A DNA stretch of 64,000 nucleotides from Paramicrobacterium agarici (GTDB lineage Bacteria; Actinomycetota; Actinomycetes; Actinomycetales; Microbacteriaceae): assembly GCF_002563955.1 (NCBI RefSeq), contig NZ_PDJE01000001.1:1364001-1428000 (forward strand), written 5' to 3'. The first letter of the stretch is position 1. Each line of letters opens with the position of its first letter. The notes under the pieces were generated by a model. That model saw only the letters and a list, made by a program, of their open reading frames with translations. It had not been told where the DNA came from and searched no databases. The translations under genes and the position numbers were made by a program. This document shows, piece by piece, positions 1-10,515 of the stretch.

Positions 1-508
1 GTTCTACGAGGGTGGCGCGGCGGCGCTGTTCCCTGACCTGTGGCAGAAGTTCGTAGAGCCGGTCGCTTTGCAGGACCGCAATCACATGGTGCAGGCGTAT
101 GCCGAGATGCTCGCCGACCCCGACCCGGAGGTGCACGTTCCTGCCGCGCAAGCCTGGTCGGAGTGGGAGTCCGCCACGATCACGTTGACGCGCGACGAGT
201 CGAAGATCGCGTCGTTCACGGAGCCCGCGTTCGCGACGGCGTTTGCCCGCATCGAGAACCACTTCTTCGTGAACAAGGGCTGGTTCGAAGAGGGTCAGCT
301 GATTCGGGATGCTGTGAAGCTCCGCGACATCCCCGGTGTCATCGTTCAGGGACGATACGACATCTGCACGCCGATGATGACCGCGTGGGATCTGCACGAG
401 GCATGGCCCGAGGCTGATCTGCAGATCATTCCCGATGCGGGGCACGCCTTCGATGAGCCCGGGATTCTCTCGGCGCTCATTGAGGCAACCGACCGCTTCG
501 CCGATTAG
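1..508 (+). CDS. pip: Proline iminopeptidase, 3' end only
   Basis: This is the C-terminal part of an alpha/beta-hydrolase that removes N-terminal proline from peptides in the cytoplasm. The window opens inside the gene, in frame 2, so the start and the nucleophile serine are missing. What remains fits the family: the cap region with LFPDLWQKFVEPV, an ARIENHFF segment, then GRYDICTP carrying the catalytic Asp and DAGHAFDEPG carrying the catalytic His. The gene converges with rmlB 25 bases downstream and is not part of the sugar operon. Confidence in the family is high; the exact substrate cannot be read from a fragment. Confidence 0.85.
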   Translation, partial: FYEGGAAALFPDLWQKFVEPVALQDRNHMVQAYAEMLADPDPEVHVPAAQAWSEWESATITLTRDESKIASFTEPAFATAFARIENHFFVNKGWFEEGQLIRDAVKLRDIPGVIVQGRYDICTPMMTAWDLHEAWPEADLQIIPDAGHAFDEPGILSALIEATDRFAD

Positions 509-533
509 GCGCCGCGACAGCGGCGGAGGTTCG

Positions 534-2425
<1,892 letters not shown>

Positions 2426-2445
2426 GACGGCACCTTCCCCCAATT

Positions 2446-2460
2446 GTGAGTACATCTCAG
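2446..2460 (-). promoter_or_regulatory. Palindromic operator, rmlDB copy
   Basis: Read on the minus strand the site is CTGAGATGTACTCAC, a copy of the GTGAG-N5-CTCAC palindrome found throughout the locus. It is preceded by AAAA and followed directly by AATTGGGGG, half of the companion CCCC-GGGG element. It lies just upstream of the rmlD ribosome site. Its role is inferred from repetition; no regulator is known. Confidence 0.7.
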
Positions 2461-2602
2461 TTTTCGGGCCCATTACAAGGTTAGACTCCCCGCGTGAACA
2501 CCCGAAATTGTGCTGTCCCCTGCAGCACTCCGAGCGGCCAGCTGTCCGGGCGCGGCGCCCGGCGTGCCCGTGCTGCTGGTTGCCGAGCGAGCGTGAGCTG
2601 AC

Positions 2603-3463
2603 ATGCGCGGGATCATCCTGGCGGGCGGCTCTGGCACGCGGCTGTGGCCCATCACGCGCGGCATCTCGAAGCAGCTGATGCCCATCTACGACAAGCCGAT
2701 GATCTACTACCCGCTGTCGACACTCATGATGGCGGGCATCCGCGAAGTTCTGATCATCACGACCCCGGAGCATCGTGCGCAGTTCGAGTCGTTGCTCGGT
2801 GATGGCGCGAATCTCGGTATTCGTCTGGAGTACGCTGTGCAGCCGGCGCCGGAGGGACTCGCCCAGGCGTTCCTCATCGGCGAAGAGTTCATTGGCGACG
2901 ACAGCGTTGCCCTCGTGCTCGGAGACAACATCTTCCACGGCACGGGGTTGGGCACGGCGCTGCAGGGGCACAGCGCGCTCACGGGAGCACTTGTCTTCGC
3001 CTACCACGTGGCAAATCCATCGGCATATGGCGTCGTCGAGTTCGACGAAGACTGCTGCGCTGTGAGCATCGAAGAGAAGCCCGCCCGGCCGAAGAGCAAT
3101 TATGCGGTTCCCGGTCTCTACTTCTACGACAATCGTGTGATCGAGATTGCGCGCACGATCGCGCCGAGCGCTCGCGGCGAACTCGAAATCTCGGCTGTCA
3201 ACGAACGCTACCTCGAGTCGGGCGACCTGCGCGTCGAGATACTCCAGCGGGGTACGGCGTGGCTTGATACCGGAACGGTACTGTCGATGATGCAGGCATC
3301 CGAGTATGTGCGCGTCATTGAAGAGCGCCAGGGCTTCAAGATCGGATGCATCGAGGAAGTCGCTTGGCGGCAGGGCTGGATCACGGAAGCGCAGCTCTTG
3401 GAGCTGTCGGCTGCCTATGCGAAAAGCGGGTATGGCACTTATCTCTCGAGTCTGCCGGCGTAG
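2603..3463 (+). CDS. rmlA: Glucose-1-phosphate thymidylyltransferase
   Basis: RmlA makes dTDP-glucose from glucose 1-phosphate and dTTP and so opens the rhamnose pathway. The 286-residue protein has the nucleotidyltransferase signature GGSGTRLWP at residues 8-16, [17 protein letters not shown] after it, and [10 protein letters not shown] near residue 105 for metal and substrate binding. The GYGTYL near the end matches the usual RmlA C-terminus. It is divergent from rmlDB across 177 bases that contain the shared operator. There is no rmlC beside it; the only RmlC-like gene of the window is at 37.4 kb. Confidence 0.97.
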   Translation: MRGIILAGGSGTRLWPITRGISKQLMPIYDKPMIYYPLSTLMMAGIREVLIITTPEHRAQFESLLGDGANLGIRLEYAVQPAPEGLAQAFLIGEEFIGDDSVALVLGDNIFHGTGLGTALQGHSALTGALVFAYHVANPSAYGVVEFDEDCCAVSIEEKPARPKSNYAVPGLYFYDNRVIEIARTIAPSARGELEISAVNERYLESGDLRVEILQRGTAWLDTGTVLSMMQASEYVRVIEERQGFKIGCIEEVAWRQGWITEAQLLELSAAYAKSGYGTYLSSLPA

Positions 3464-3494
3464 CCGCTCTCGATGGCCGGAGTGCCCGCTGGTG

Positions 3495-3508
3495 CCCCTA
3501 AACTGGGG
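3495..3508 (+). promoter_or_regulatory. CCCC/GGGG inverted element
   Basis: CCCCTAAACTGGGG is one of about eleven similar elements (CCCC, AT-rich centre, GGGG) seen near the GTGAG-N5-CTCAC sites of this locus. Here it lies 12 bases upstream of the first operator before the initiating transferase gene. Confidence 0.5.
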
Positions 3509-3520
3509 TGAATCCCAAAC

Positions 3521-3535
3521 GTGAGTAATCCTCTA
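3521..3535 (+). promoter_or_regulatory. Palindromic operator, first copy before sugar transferase
   Basis: The site reads GTGAGTAATCCTCTA, with a perfect left half and a weak right half. It is preceded by CAAAC as at several other copies and followed by ATATGACT, a possible -10 region for the gene at 3649. Confidence 0.65.
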
Positions 3536-3547
3536 ATATGACTAAAG

Positions 3548-3562
3548 CTGAGCAACACTCAC
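3548..3562 (+). promoter_or_regulatory. Palindromic operator, second copy before sugar transferase
   Basis: The site reads CTGAGCAACACTCAC and is framed by a longer inverted repeat, CTAAAG on the left and CTTTAG on the right. The TTTAGA after the right half is -10-like. It starts 27 bases after the first copy, so the two could bind dimers about two and a half turns apart. Confidence 0.7.
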
Positions 3563-3648
3563 TTTAGATCAGCGGTCACTGGCCCAGCCTCTCGTCACTC
3601 TCGTGTAGTTCTCGAGTGCGGGTGTCAGTGCGCAGCGGAGGAGGGACG

Positions 3649-5067
3649 ATGAGTCGCATTGAGGCCAGGCTCGCGCCCCCGGACTCGGTGTTCCGGGCCA
3701 TCGCCGCGAGTACTGCCGTGATGCGCAGCGAGACACGTCGAACGACGATGCGGCCCAGAGCGATCGCCCTCTGGGTGGTCGTGACCGACGCGCTCGTCGT
3801 TCTCGCAGCGCTCGCGACGACTGCGGTTGTTCCAGGAGCAGGTCTTAGCTCACTTGGATTGAACGCGCTCGTCTTCGTCGGCTGGCAGGTTGCGCTCATC
3901 GGGACCCGATTGCGAGCGGGTTCTGCTTCACGTTCAGATGCGGGCGGGCCCGCACGCGTGATCGCGGCGACGGGCATCGTCTTCGGTACTCTCGCCGTGA
4001 GCGCAATCGCGCTCGACGTCCCGATGGATCGCGCGCTGTTCACCATCACCCTTCCTCTGGGAACAGTACTTCTGCTTGGTTCTCACAGTCTCTGGCGATC
4101 AGCCGTTCGCACTCTGCAGCATGCTGGTCGCTTGGAGCATGCCGCGGTCGTGGTTGCGTCACCGGAGGACGCCGACGGAATTGTCAACGGACTGCGCCGC
4201 GACCGCGCAGCCTCGACGACCGTCGTGGACGTCGTCACCGATTTCGACGACGCCGTTGCGCTCGCCCGTCGTGCTGCGGTGGACACCGTCATCGTCGGCC
4301 CGACCGCGCACGGCGGTGACGTGCGCCGTCTTGCATGGCGGCTGGAAGGTACGCGAGCGACACTTGTTCTTGCCACGCGCACGTCCGACGTCGACCCTCA
4401 TCGGCTGCGCCTTGAGACACGTGAGGGACTTGCACTCCTCTCGGTCAGGCCTGCTCGGTTCAACGGCGCCTCCCACGTCGCGAAGCGAGTGTTCGATGTC
4501 AGCGCCTCGGCTCTGACGCTCATCGCTCTGGCCCCGCTCATGGCGTGCATCGCCGCCGTGATCCGCATCGATAGTGCTGGTCCTGCCCTGTTCCGCCAGA
4601 CCCGCGTCGGCAAGAACGGTGAAACCTTCACCATGCTGAAGTTTCGGTCGATGGTGAACGACGCTGAGCGGGGAGTCGAGCAGCTGCGCGAGCTCAACGA
4701 CGCTTCTGGGTTTCTCTTCAAGATGCACGATGATCCTCGCGTGACTCGAGTCGGAGCCTTCATCAGGCGTCACTCACTGGACGAGCTGCCACAGCTGATC
4801 AACATTCTTCGCGGCGACATGAGCATCGTCGGTCCACGTCCGCCGCTGCCGCGAGAAGTTTCGTCGTACGAGGGCGATGTGCACCGGCGACTTCTCATCA
4901 GGCCGGGTCTCACGGGGTTGTGGCAGATCAGCGGCCGCTCCGACCTCAGCTGGGACGACAGCGTTCGCCTTGATCTGAACTACGTCGAGAACTGGTCGCT
5001 CTTCGGCGATGTGAGGGTCATCGCCAAGACCGTGAGCGCCGTCGTGCGCCCTGTCGGCGCCTACTGA
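3649..5067 (+). CDS. Polyprenyl glycosylphosphotransferase, initiating transferase
   Basis: The enzyme puts the first sugar phosphate of the repeat unit on the undecaprenyl phosphate carrier in the membrane. The 472-residue protein has N-terminal hydrophobic segments, a middle soluble region and the C-terminal WbaP/CpsE-type catalytic domain. That domain starts KRVFDVSASALTLIALAP and includes FTMLKFRSM, the DELPQLINILRGDMSIVGPRP block and the RPGLTGLWQISGRS motif. I chose the ATG at 3649 because GGAGGAGGGA precedes it. Two operator palindromes and a CCCC-GGGG element lie upstream. The sugar it transfers cannot be read from the sequence. Confidence 0.93.
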   Translation: MSRIEARLAPPDSVFRAIAASTAVMRSETRRTTMRPRAIALWVVVTDALVVLAALATTAVVPGAGLSSLGLNALVFVGWQVALIGTRLRAGSASRSDAGGPARVIAATGIVFGTLAVSAIALDVPMDRALFTITLPLGTVLLLGSHSLWRSAVRTLQHAGRLEHAAVVVASPEDADGIVNGLRRDRAASTTVVDVVTDFDDAVALARRAAVDTVIVGPTAHGGDVRRLAWRLEGTRATLVLATRTSDVDPHRLRLETREGLALLSVRPARFNGASHVAKRVFDVSASALTLIALAPLMACIAAVIRIDSAGPALFRQTRVGKNGETFTMLKFRSMVNDAERGVEQLRELNDASGFLFKMHDDPRVTRVGAFIRRHSLDELPQLINILRGDMSIVGPRPPLPREVSSYEGDVHRRLLIRPGLTGLWQISGRSDLSWDDSVRLDLNYVENWSLFGDVRVIAKTVSAVVRPVGAY

Positions 5068-5125
5068 TCATCATGAGCTCGCTGGCCAGATCCGCTGCCC
5101 TCCGACGCGTCGGAGCCTGTTGCCC

Positions 5126-8100
5126 ATGACTATGGCTCGAGCACGTCGCCGTCGGCTCGCCGCGTACAGCGCGGGGGCGATCGTGATCGCGCTCGCGGCA
5201 TCCGTGGGGATCGCGGCGGTTCTGATCCAGAACGCCGGGATCGGCCGCTCTGCGGCGTCAGCATCCGACATGCGACCCGCCGTTCCAGTGTGCGGATTTC
5301 CCGGCGCACTCGTCGGGAAGATCGTCGCTGATGCACCGCGAGACCAGGACACCGAGCCGATCGGGTCGCGCTATCGACTTTCCTTGAACGACGATCTGCA
5401 CATTGCGGGTCTGTACATGACGGATGCCGGGGCGCTCGTTGAGTCGCAGAAGGACGACGGGTCACGAGTATTCGCGCCAGTCACAGGCGGTGGCGCTGAC
5501 CGTGGGATCGTCGTCGACTTCGACCGGGACACGCGCGAACCGCACAACAACGGCTCTGTGGCCGTCGCGCCGGACGGAACTGTCTACGCAATCGATTCCT
5601 ACGAGGGGCGGCGAGACATCGCCGTGTTCGACGCGAGGGGAACGCAGACCGCCGCGATCGCCGTGCCGAAGAGTGATGCCTCCGAGGAGCATCCGCTCGA
5701 CCTTCACGGAGTCACGTGGGTTCCCGACTTCGACGGTGAGCCCGTGCTTCTCGTGGGCGAGCGCGGAGTGGTGACACACATCTTTCGCGAAGATGGAACG
5801 TATCTCGGGGTGAGCAACAGTCTTCCCGGCGCGATCATCGGCGCGTCAGGCAACCTGGTGACGGCAGTCGAGCCCATCAGCACCGACACGGTCGCTCTGA
5901 GTGTCACTGATGTCGCGACCGGTGAGACCGTCATGAGCGCGTCATACCGCCCGGCCGATGGCGAGAGCGGCGCTGGCACTCCCGGTCTCGAACGGCCCGG
6001 TGCTGTGGTTCCCGCGCCGCACGCGGACGGGTTTCTCATCTACGAGGCGGGTGAGAGCCTCACCTGGGTCGACAGCATCGGCGTGCGGCGCGGAATATGG
6101 CTCGGCGATCAGCATTCGTCCCCGAGCCCGGTCGGAGACATTGTCACCCACAGCGGCACGTACTGGATGAGCGTCACCGTCGAGGGTGAGGAATCGGTGC
6201 TGAAGCTGTCGGCGGACGAGATGGCTGCGATGCTCGCGACGCCCGTCAGCTACAAGGCGCAGAACGGCCCCGCGATCGCGCAACTGGGAATCGGCGTCGG
6301 GGTAGTCAGCGATGCACCCTTCAATCACGCGGACTGGGGTGAGCAGCTCACCGTGAGCCTGCGCTTCGAAAGCGGCTGGGGACTGCTAGACGGGGACTCC
6401 GCCGCCGACGACCTGGAGTTTCGCTACAGCATTCGGGGCGACCCGCTATCAGCGCAGCCGATCACGGAGCCCGAGCGCGACGTCGATCCCGAAGTGGGTG
6501 GTGGTGAGGTGTCGCTGGAGGTGCCGTCAGCTGTTCCGGGGCCCTATGAACTCAGCATCAGGATGGTGGACGGCGCGTCGGGTGAGACCCGCTCGGCTGC
6601 GTGCTTCCGATACAGCATTGGCGCTGAGGGTTCCGACCTGAATCTCGATGATCTGGCGCCGGGTGCGGGCTGGGGCGGGCCCGATCCGCTGCGAGGCGTT
6701 CAGCTCGCCGACCGTCTCGGCATCGGCAGCTTTCGCCTTCAGCTCGACATGGGCACGCTCATCGCCGACCCGGCCCAAACACCCGCGGCCACGCGCATCG
6801 ACTGGTCGAACCTGCCCGGCGCGGCCGACGATGCGACGTCTGTCTTAGACGGGTTCCGGCAGATTCGTGCGGCGTCTGACTATGCGCTCGCGCACGACGT
6901 CGAGGTGATCGTGCAGGTCGGGCAGAACGGCGATGCTGAGCGAGCCGCTGTCGATGCTGGAACGTGGGACGGCTGGGCTGGCGTTATCGTCGCAGCGTTC
7001 GCACGTCACGCACCCGGGATCACTCTGTGGTCGCCCTGGAATGAGCCGAATGTTTCCTTCGACTCGGGCGCGGATTTCTCGACGCGTGTCGATATTCCGT
7101 TCGCACGTGCTGCACACGCGGCAAATTCCGAGGCGCGAGTGATCGCTGGAAACACCCTGGGCTTCGCCGACGAGTGGTGGACGGATGCTGCGACGACGCC
7201 GCTGTGCCAGGAGGTCGACGCGCTTGCTGTGCACCCGTACACCGGATGGAATCGGTCGTGGGAAGAGGAAGGCTTCGCGGGTGCCGGTGCTGGATATGAC
7301 AGCTTCAGAAAGGCGATCGGAGCCGAATGCGCTGACCTCCCCGTCTGGGACACCGAGTCAGGATGGACGTCGGATGGCACGCTGCCGTACTGGACGCAGG
7401 GGTCGAAAGTCGCGCGCAAGCTTCTCTGGAACCGGCTCGACGACGTCGCTGGCTGGACGTATTTCTTCAGCGAAGGCGGGTGGGGCGAGAACAACCTGAG
7501 CTGGTCGCTCATCCAGTACGAATCTCACGTCAAACCGGGAGCGTTGGCATTCGCCGCCGTCAGCCGGACGCTCGTCGGGCTGGGGACGCCGAGCCTCGTC
7601 GACACCGGCATTCCGGTTGCGCACGCTGCGGCGTTCGCTGATGCTCCAGGCACCCTTGCCGCGTGGACGGACGAGGCGCGCGTGGACGCGGAACTGACCG
7701 CTACCGCCGCGACGGCGACCGTCACTGACCAGTACGGCGCGACGCGCGAGATTGAGCTCACCAACGGCAGAGCAGAGGTCGTGCTCACCAGCAACCTGCA
7801 ATTCTTCTCGACCTCCGACGGCTCCGAAGTGCACGTCGCGCCAGCCGAACCGTTCGGCGATGACGTGCTGAGGGGCGCGCACGTTCGAGCGTCATCGACA
7901 GCTGAGGGAAGCGACGCGCAGATCGTCACCTCGGGGTCTGTGAACCCCTACCTCCCGTGGCGCTCCGGAACCGCTGAGGGCCGTGTCGACGAGAACCCGG
8001 CTCTTACGGTCTCGCTGGACAAGCCTGTGACGATCAACCGCATCGCTGTTGCCAGTGGAAGCATGGAATGCTGCGAAACGGGACTGCGCAGCTACACCAT

Positions 8101-8368
8101 CTCGGTTCGCTCCGAAGACGGCGAATGGCAGCGGGTCGCATCCGTCGAGGACCAGTTCTGGTCGCGGGTACGGATCAGTGAGTTTGACCCGATCTCGGTC
8201 ACCGCCGTCCGCGTCGAGGTGCCGTGGACGACAATTCGGGACACACGCGTGCTGGACGTCAACTACTCCGGACTGGTCGGCGGCTTGCCCCCGCCGTTTC
8301 TCGGAGTTCAGACGGCGTCGTCCGAGGCCGTCTCGATCGCGGCGATTTCTGCGTGGGCGCCCGGTTAA
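5126..8368 (+). CDS. Secreted or anchored glycoside hydrolase with discoidin domain
   Basis: This protein of about 1080 residues probably cuts or trims a polysaccharide outside the cell. After a basic start it has one hydrophobic segment (about residues 10-32), a signal peptide or anchor. Residues about 60-390 look like a beta-propeller-type repeat region. Residues about 505-835 look like a clan-A TIM barrel: WNEPN near 637 would hold the acid/base Glu and WDTESGW near 740 the nucleophile Glu, as in GH39/GH5-type enzymes. The last 150 residues look like an F5/8-type C (discoidin) domain. Its place between the initiating transferase and a glycosyltransferase suggests it acts on the exported polymer. 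The exact GH family is not settled. An ATG at 5132 is an alternative start. Confidence 0.8.
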   Translation: MTMARARRRRLAAYSAGAIVIALAASVGIAAVLIQNAGIGRSAASASDMRPAVPVCGFPGALVGKIVADAPRDQDTEPIGSRYRLSLNDDLHIAGLYMTDAGALVESQKDDGSRVFAPVTGGGADRGIVVDFDRDTREPHNNGSVAVAPDGTVYAIDSYEGRRDIAVFDARGTQTAAIAVPKSDASEEHPLDLHGVTWVPDFDGEPVLLVGERGVVTHIFREDGTYLGVSNSLPGAIIGASGNLVTAVEPISTDTVALSVTDVATGETVMSASYRPADGESGAGTPGLERPGAVVPAPHADGFLIYEAGESLTWVDSIGVRRGIWLGDQHSSPSPVGDIVTHSGTYWMSVTVEGEESVLKLSADEMAAMLATPVSYKAQNGPAIAQLGIGVGVVSDAPFNHADWGEQLTVSLRFESGWGLLDGDSAADDLEFRYSIRGDPLSAQPITEPERDVDPEVGGGEVSLEVPSAVPGPYELSIRMVDGASGETRSAACFRYSIGAEGSDLNLDDLAPGAGWGGPDPLRGVQLADRLGIGSFRLQLDMGTLIADPAQTPAATRIDWSNLPGAADDATSVLDGFRQIRAASDYALAHDVEVIVQVGQNGDAERAAVDAGTWDGWAGVIVAAFARHAPGITLWSPWNEPNVSFDSGADFSTRVDIPFARAAHAANSEARVIAGNTLGFADEWWTDAATTPLCQEVDALAVHPYTGWNRSWEEEGFAGAGAGYDSFRKAIGAECADLPVWDTESGWTSDGTLPYWTQGSKVARKLLWNRLDDVAGWTYFFSEGGWGENNLSWSLIQYESHVKPGALAFAAVSRTLVGLGTPSLVDTGIPVAHAAAFADAPGTLAAWTDEARVDAELTATAATATVTDQYGATREIELTNGRAEVVLTSNLQFFSTSDGSEVHVAPAEPFGDDVLRGAHVRASSTAEGSDAQIVTSGSVNPYLPWRSGTAEGRVDENPALTVSLDKPVTINRIAVASGSMECCETGLRSYTISVRSEDGEWQRVASVEDQFWSRVRISEFDPISVTAVRVEVPWTTIRDTRVLDVNYSGLVGGLPPPFLGVQTASSEAVSIAAISAWAPG

Positions 8369-8409
8369 GACGTCACAGCCACAGAATGCGACAACGAACG
8401 GAGATGCGG

Positions 8410-9492
8410 ATGATGACTCGAGTACCGATGCTCGACAGGGTGGCCATTGCGACGATAGCAACGGCTGTCCCGATGGGGGCACAGGTGTACCAAGAGGCAG
8501 TGGCGGCGCGCGCGCATCGCACGCTCGATGAGGTCGCCGGTCCGGATTGGACGGTTACGCGCGTGATCGCTCGGTCACTGCGTTCGAGTCTCGCCGGCAA
8601 CAGACGCATCCCCGTCGGATCCCTCTCGCGGATGGGCGCGGCGGGCCGCCGTTCTGTGGGAAGAATGCTCTATCCGCGTGGCGCGCTCGTACACAGGATG
8701 GACCTCACGCTTCCGCCAGCGCCACGTGAGGTGCTGACCATGCACGACACCGTCGCGTGGAGATTCTCCGATGAGGGAACCCCGAATCCGGCGGTCCTCG
8801 ACGAGATCCGTCGCGCGGCTGCCGTGGTCTGTGTCTCGCAGAACACGGCGCAAGATGTCGCCGACCTCACCGGGCGCACTGACCTGCGCGTGGTGCATCC
8901 GGGCGTCGATGAACGATTCTTCTCACCGGAGCCGCTTTCTCAGCAGGAGCGCGAGAGCCTCGGCCTGTCGGGCCCGTTCGTGCTGCACGCCGGCGGTGCA
9001 AGCGCGCGCAAGAACCTGGAGGCTCTCGCCGCGGCATGGCGGATCGTCCACTCATCCGTCCCCGGCGTCACACTCGCCATGGCAGGCCCGCAGCATCCTC
9101 GTCGAGATGCCCTTGTTGCTGACCTGCCTCGCGTCGCACGGCTTGGGCGCGTCGCTGACGAGCTCGTGCCGCGCCTGCTTGCGTCTGCAGAGGCCGTGGT
9201 CGTTCCGTCTCTCTATGAGGGGTTCGGACTCCCCGTCATCGAGGCGATGGCAGCGGGTGTTCCGGTGATCGCCGCGCGTACGAGTTCGCTGCCCGAGGTA
9301 GCCGGAGGTGCCGCGGTGCTCGTCGAACCGGACGGTTGGAGTATCGCCGAGGGAATGGAGTACGTCCTCAGCGGAGCGGCAGACGTCGCGGCGCTCCGTG
9401 AGAGGGGACGCGCCCACGCTCGGTCGTTCACATGGGACGAGAGCGTGCGGGCTCTGGCGCGAGTGTGGGTGGATGCTGCGCGCGCAGCGTGA
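8410..9492 (+). CDS. Glycosyltransferase family 4
   Basis: This is a cytoplasmic GT-B enzyme of about 360 residues that adds a sugar to the lipid-linked repeat unit. The C-terminal half has the family marks: LHAGGASARKNLEALAAAW, then VVVPSLYEGFGLPVIEAMAAGVPVIA, the E-x7-E donor-binding motif. The N-terminal half ends in VVCVSQNTAQDV and VVHPGVDERFF. The frame is open from 8224 inside the previous gene. The ATG at 8410 has GGAG seven bases upstream, so I prefer it over ATGs at 8404 and 8386. It lies 41 bases after the glycoside hydrolase gene in the same direction. Donor and acceptor are unknown. Confidence 0.88.
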   Translation: MMTRVPMLDRVAIATIATAVPMGAQVYQEAVAARAHRTLDEVAGPDWTVTRVIARSLRSSLAGNRRIPVGSLSRMGAAGRRSVGRMLYPRGALVHRMDLTLPPAPREVLTMHDTVAWRFSDEGTPNPAVLDEIRRAAAVVCVSQNTAQDVADLTGRTDLRVVHPGVDERFFSPEPLSQQERESLGLSGPFVLHAGGASARKNLEALAAAWRIVHSSVPGVTLAMAGPQHPRRDALVADLPRVARLGRVADELVPRLLASAEAVVVPSLYEGFGLPVIEAMAAGVPVIAARTSSLPEVAGGAAVLVEPDGWSIAEGMEYVLSGAADVAALRERGRAHARSFTWDESVRALARVWVDAARAA

Positions 9493-9507
9493 GCCGGCTG
9501 GTCTCGG

Positions 9508-10515
9508 TCAGATCTTTCGCGCCAGCAGAGCCTCCCACGCGAGCAGCGGACTGCGGTAGCTGCCGTCGAATCGCTGTTTGAGACGCTGCACCGAGTTCTC
9601 GAGATCGCTGATCGCCGCTGCGACGCGCTCGGGAGAGGCTCGGCGGGCGAAGCCGATGAGCTGATCAACCGTCATGTCGGGCGCGAAATCGAACCGACGA
9701 GTCTGTTCACCGCGGCTTACAACGCTCTCGTGATCGAGAAACTTGAAGTCGCCGCCGATGAGCACGGGCTCGAGCATCGTCCAGCACGCGGGAATTCCGT
9801 ACGAATCCGCGATGATGACTCCGTGCAGTGATGTTGAGACGATCGCCGCGCACGAGGCGATGTCTCGAATGACGGCGGCCGGACTGCGAGCGACATCGAT
9901 AAGCATCACGTCTTTCGGATGCGTGAGAGCGATCCGCCGAAAGTGGGCATCGTCGAAATGGCTGCCGTGCGGAACGATCCCGAGGCGATGAGTTACGCGA
10001 GGGCGCCGCAGCACACGCGATGCGAGAAGCCCGGGGTCCCCGAGGGCGACGGAGCCGTCTGCACCAAGCGCCCGCTGTGTCAGAGGACCGCGGACGGCCA
10101 GGGGCTCGGCCGAAGGAAGCGTGACAGGGGCGTCGGAGATCAAACCTGTTCCCCAGATCAGTCCAGAGTAGTCACGGGGAACGAACTGCATGAGGCTGCC
10201 GACCCCGATCACCTGAGCCCTGTGAAACTCCGCGTGCACGGGAATGAATCCGAAATGTCGCAGCAGCCACGGTGTGAGAGCGTCGCCGAAGTTCGGATGG
10301 CCGTCCCACCAGTAGGCCTCGACGAGTGGCGCCCGTGGGTAGAGACGCGGATCGAGCATCGAGCGACCGAGCGAGAGAGCGCTTCGCGTTCTGCGCCATG
10401 ATGGCCGTGCGTAATTGCTGTCGATGAACTCGCGGAGACTCATCATGGGACGATTCTGCTCTCGGGCCGCTTTAAGGGGGGTGTCGCGCGCGAGGTCGCG
10501 CTCGAAGGCCGTCAC
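9508..10515 (-). CDS. Polysaccharide pyruvyl transferase family protein
   Basis: Members of this family add ketal pyruvate to sugars of exopolysaccharides or teichoic acids, using phosphoenolpyruvate. The 335-residue protein shows the family blocks: GHPNFGDALTPWLLRHFG, IGVGSLMQF, IWGTGLISD, VRGPLTQRALG, LGDPGLLA, IVPHGSHFDD and IVSTSLHGVIIADSYGIPACW. It is the last gene of the leftward operon from 18.5 kb; its GTG start shares GTGA with the stop of the kinase/phosphatase gene. If active it would give the polymer negative charge. A second member of the family is at 34.7-36.0 kb. Confidence 0.85.
   Translation of the reverse strand: MTAFERDLARDTPLKAAREQNRPMMSLREFIDSNYARPSWRRTRSALSLGRSMLDPRLYPRAPLVEAYWWDGHPNFGDALTPWLLRHFGFIPVHAEFHRAQVIGVGSLMQFVPRDYSGLIWGTGLISDAPVTLPSAEPLAVRGPLTQRALGADGSVALGDPGLLASRVLRRPRVTHRLGIVPHGSHFDDAHFRRIALTHPKDVMLIDVARSPAAVIRDIASCAAIVSTSLHGVIIADSYGIPACWTMLEPVLIGGDFKFLDHESVVSRGEQTRRFDFAPDMTVDQLIGFARRASPERVAAAISDLENSVQRLKQRFDGSYRSPLLAWEALLARKI

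Noticed and set aside
2426..3007. N-terminal extension of rmlD to 489 codons
   Set aside because: It would read through the opposite strand of rmlA. The internal ATG at 2425 has a strong ribosome site and gives the normal RmlD length.
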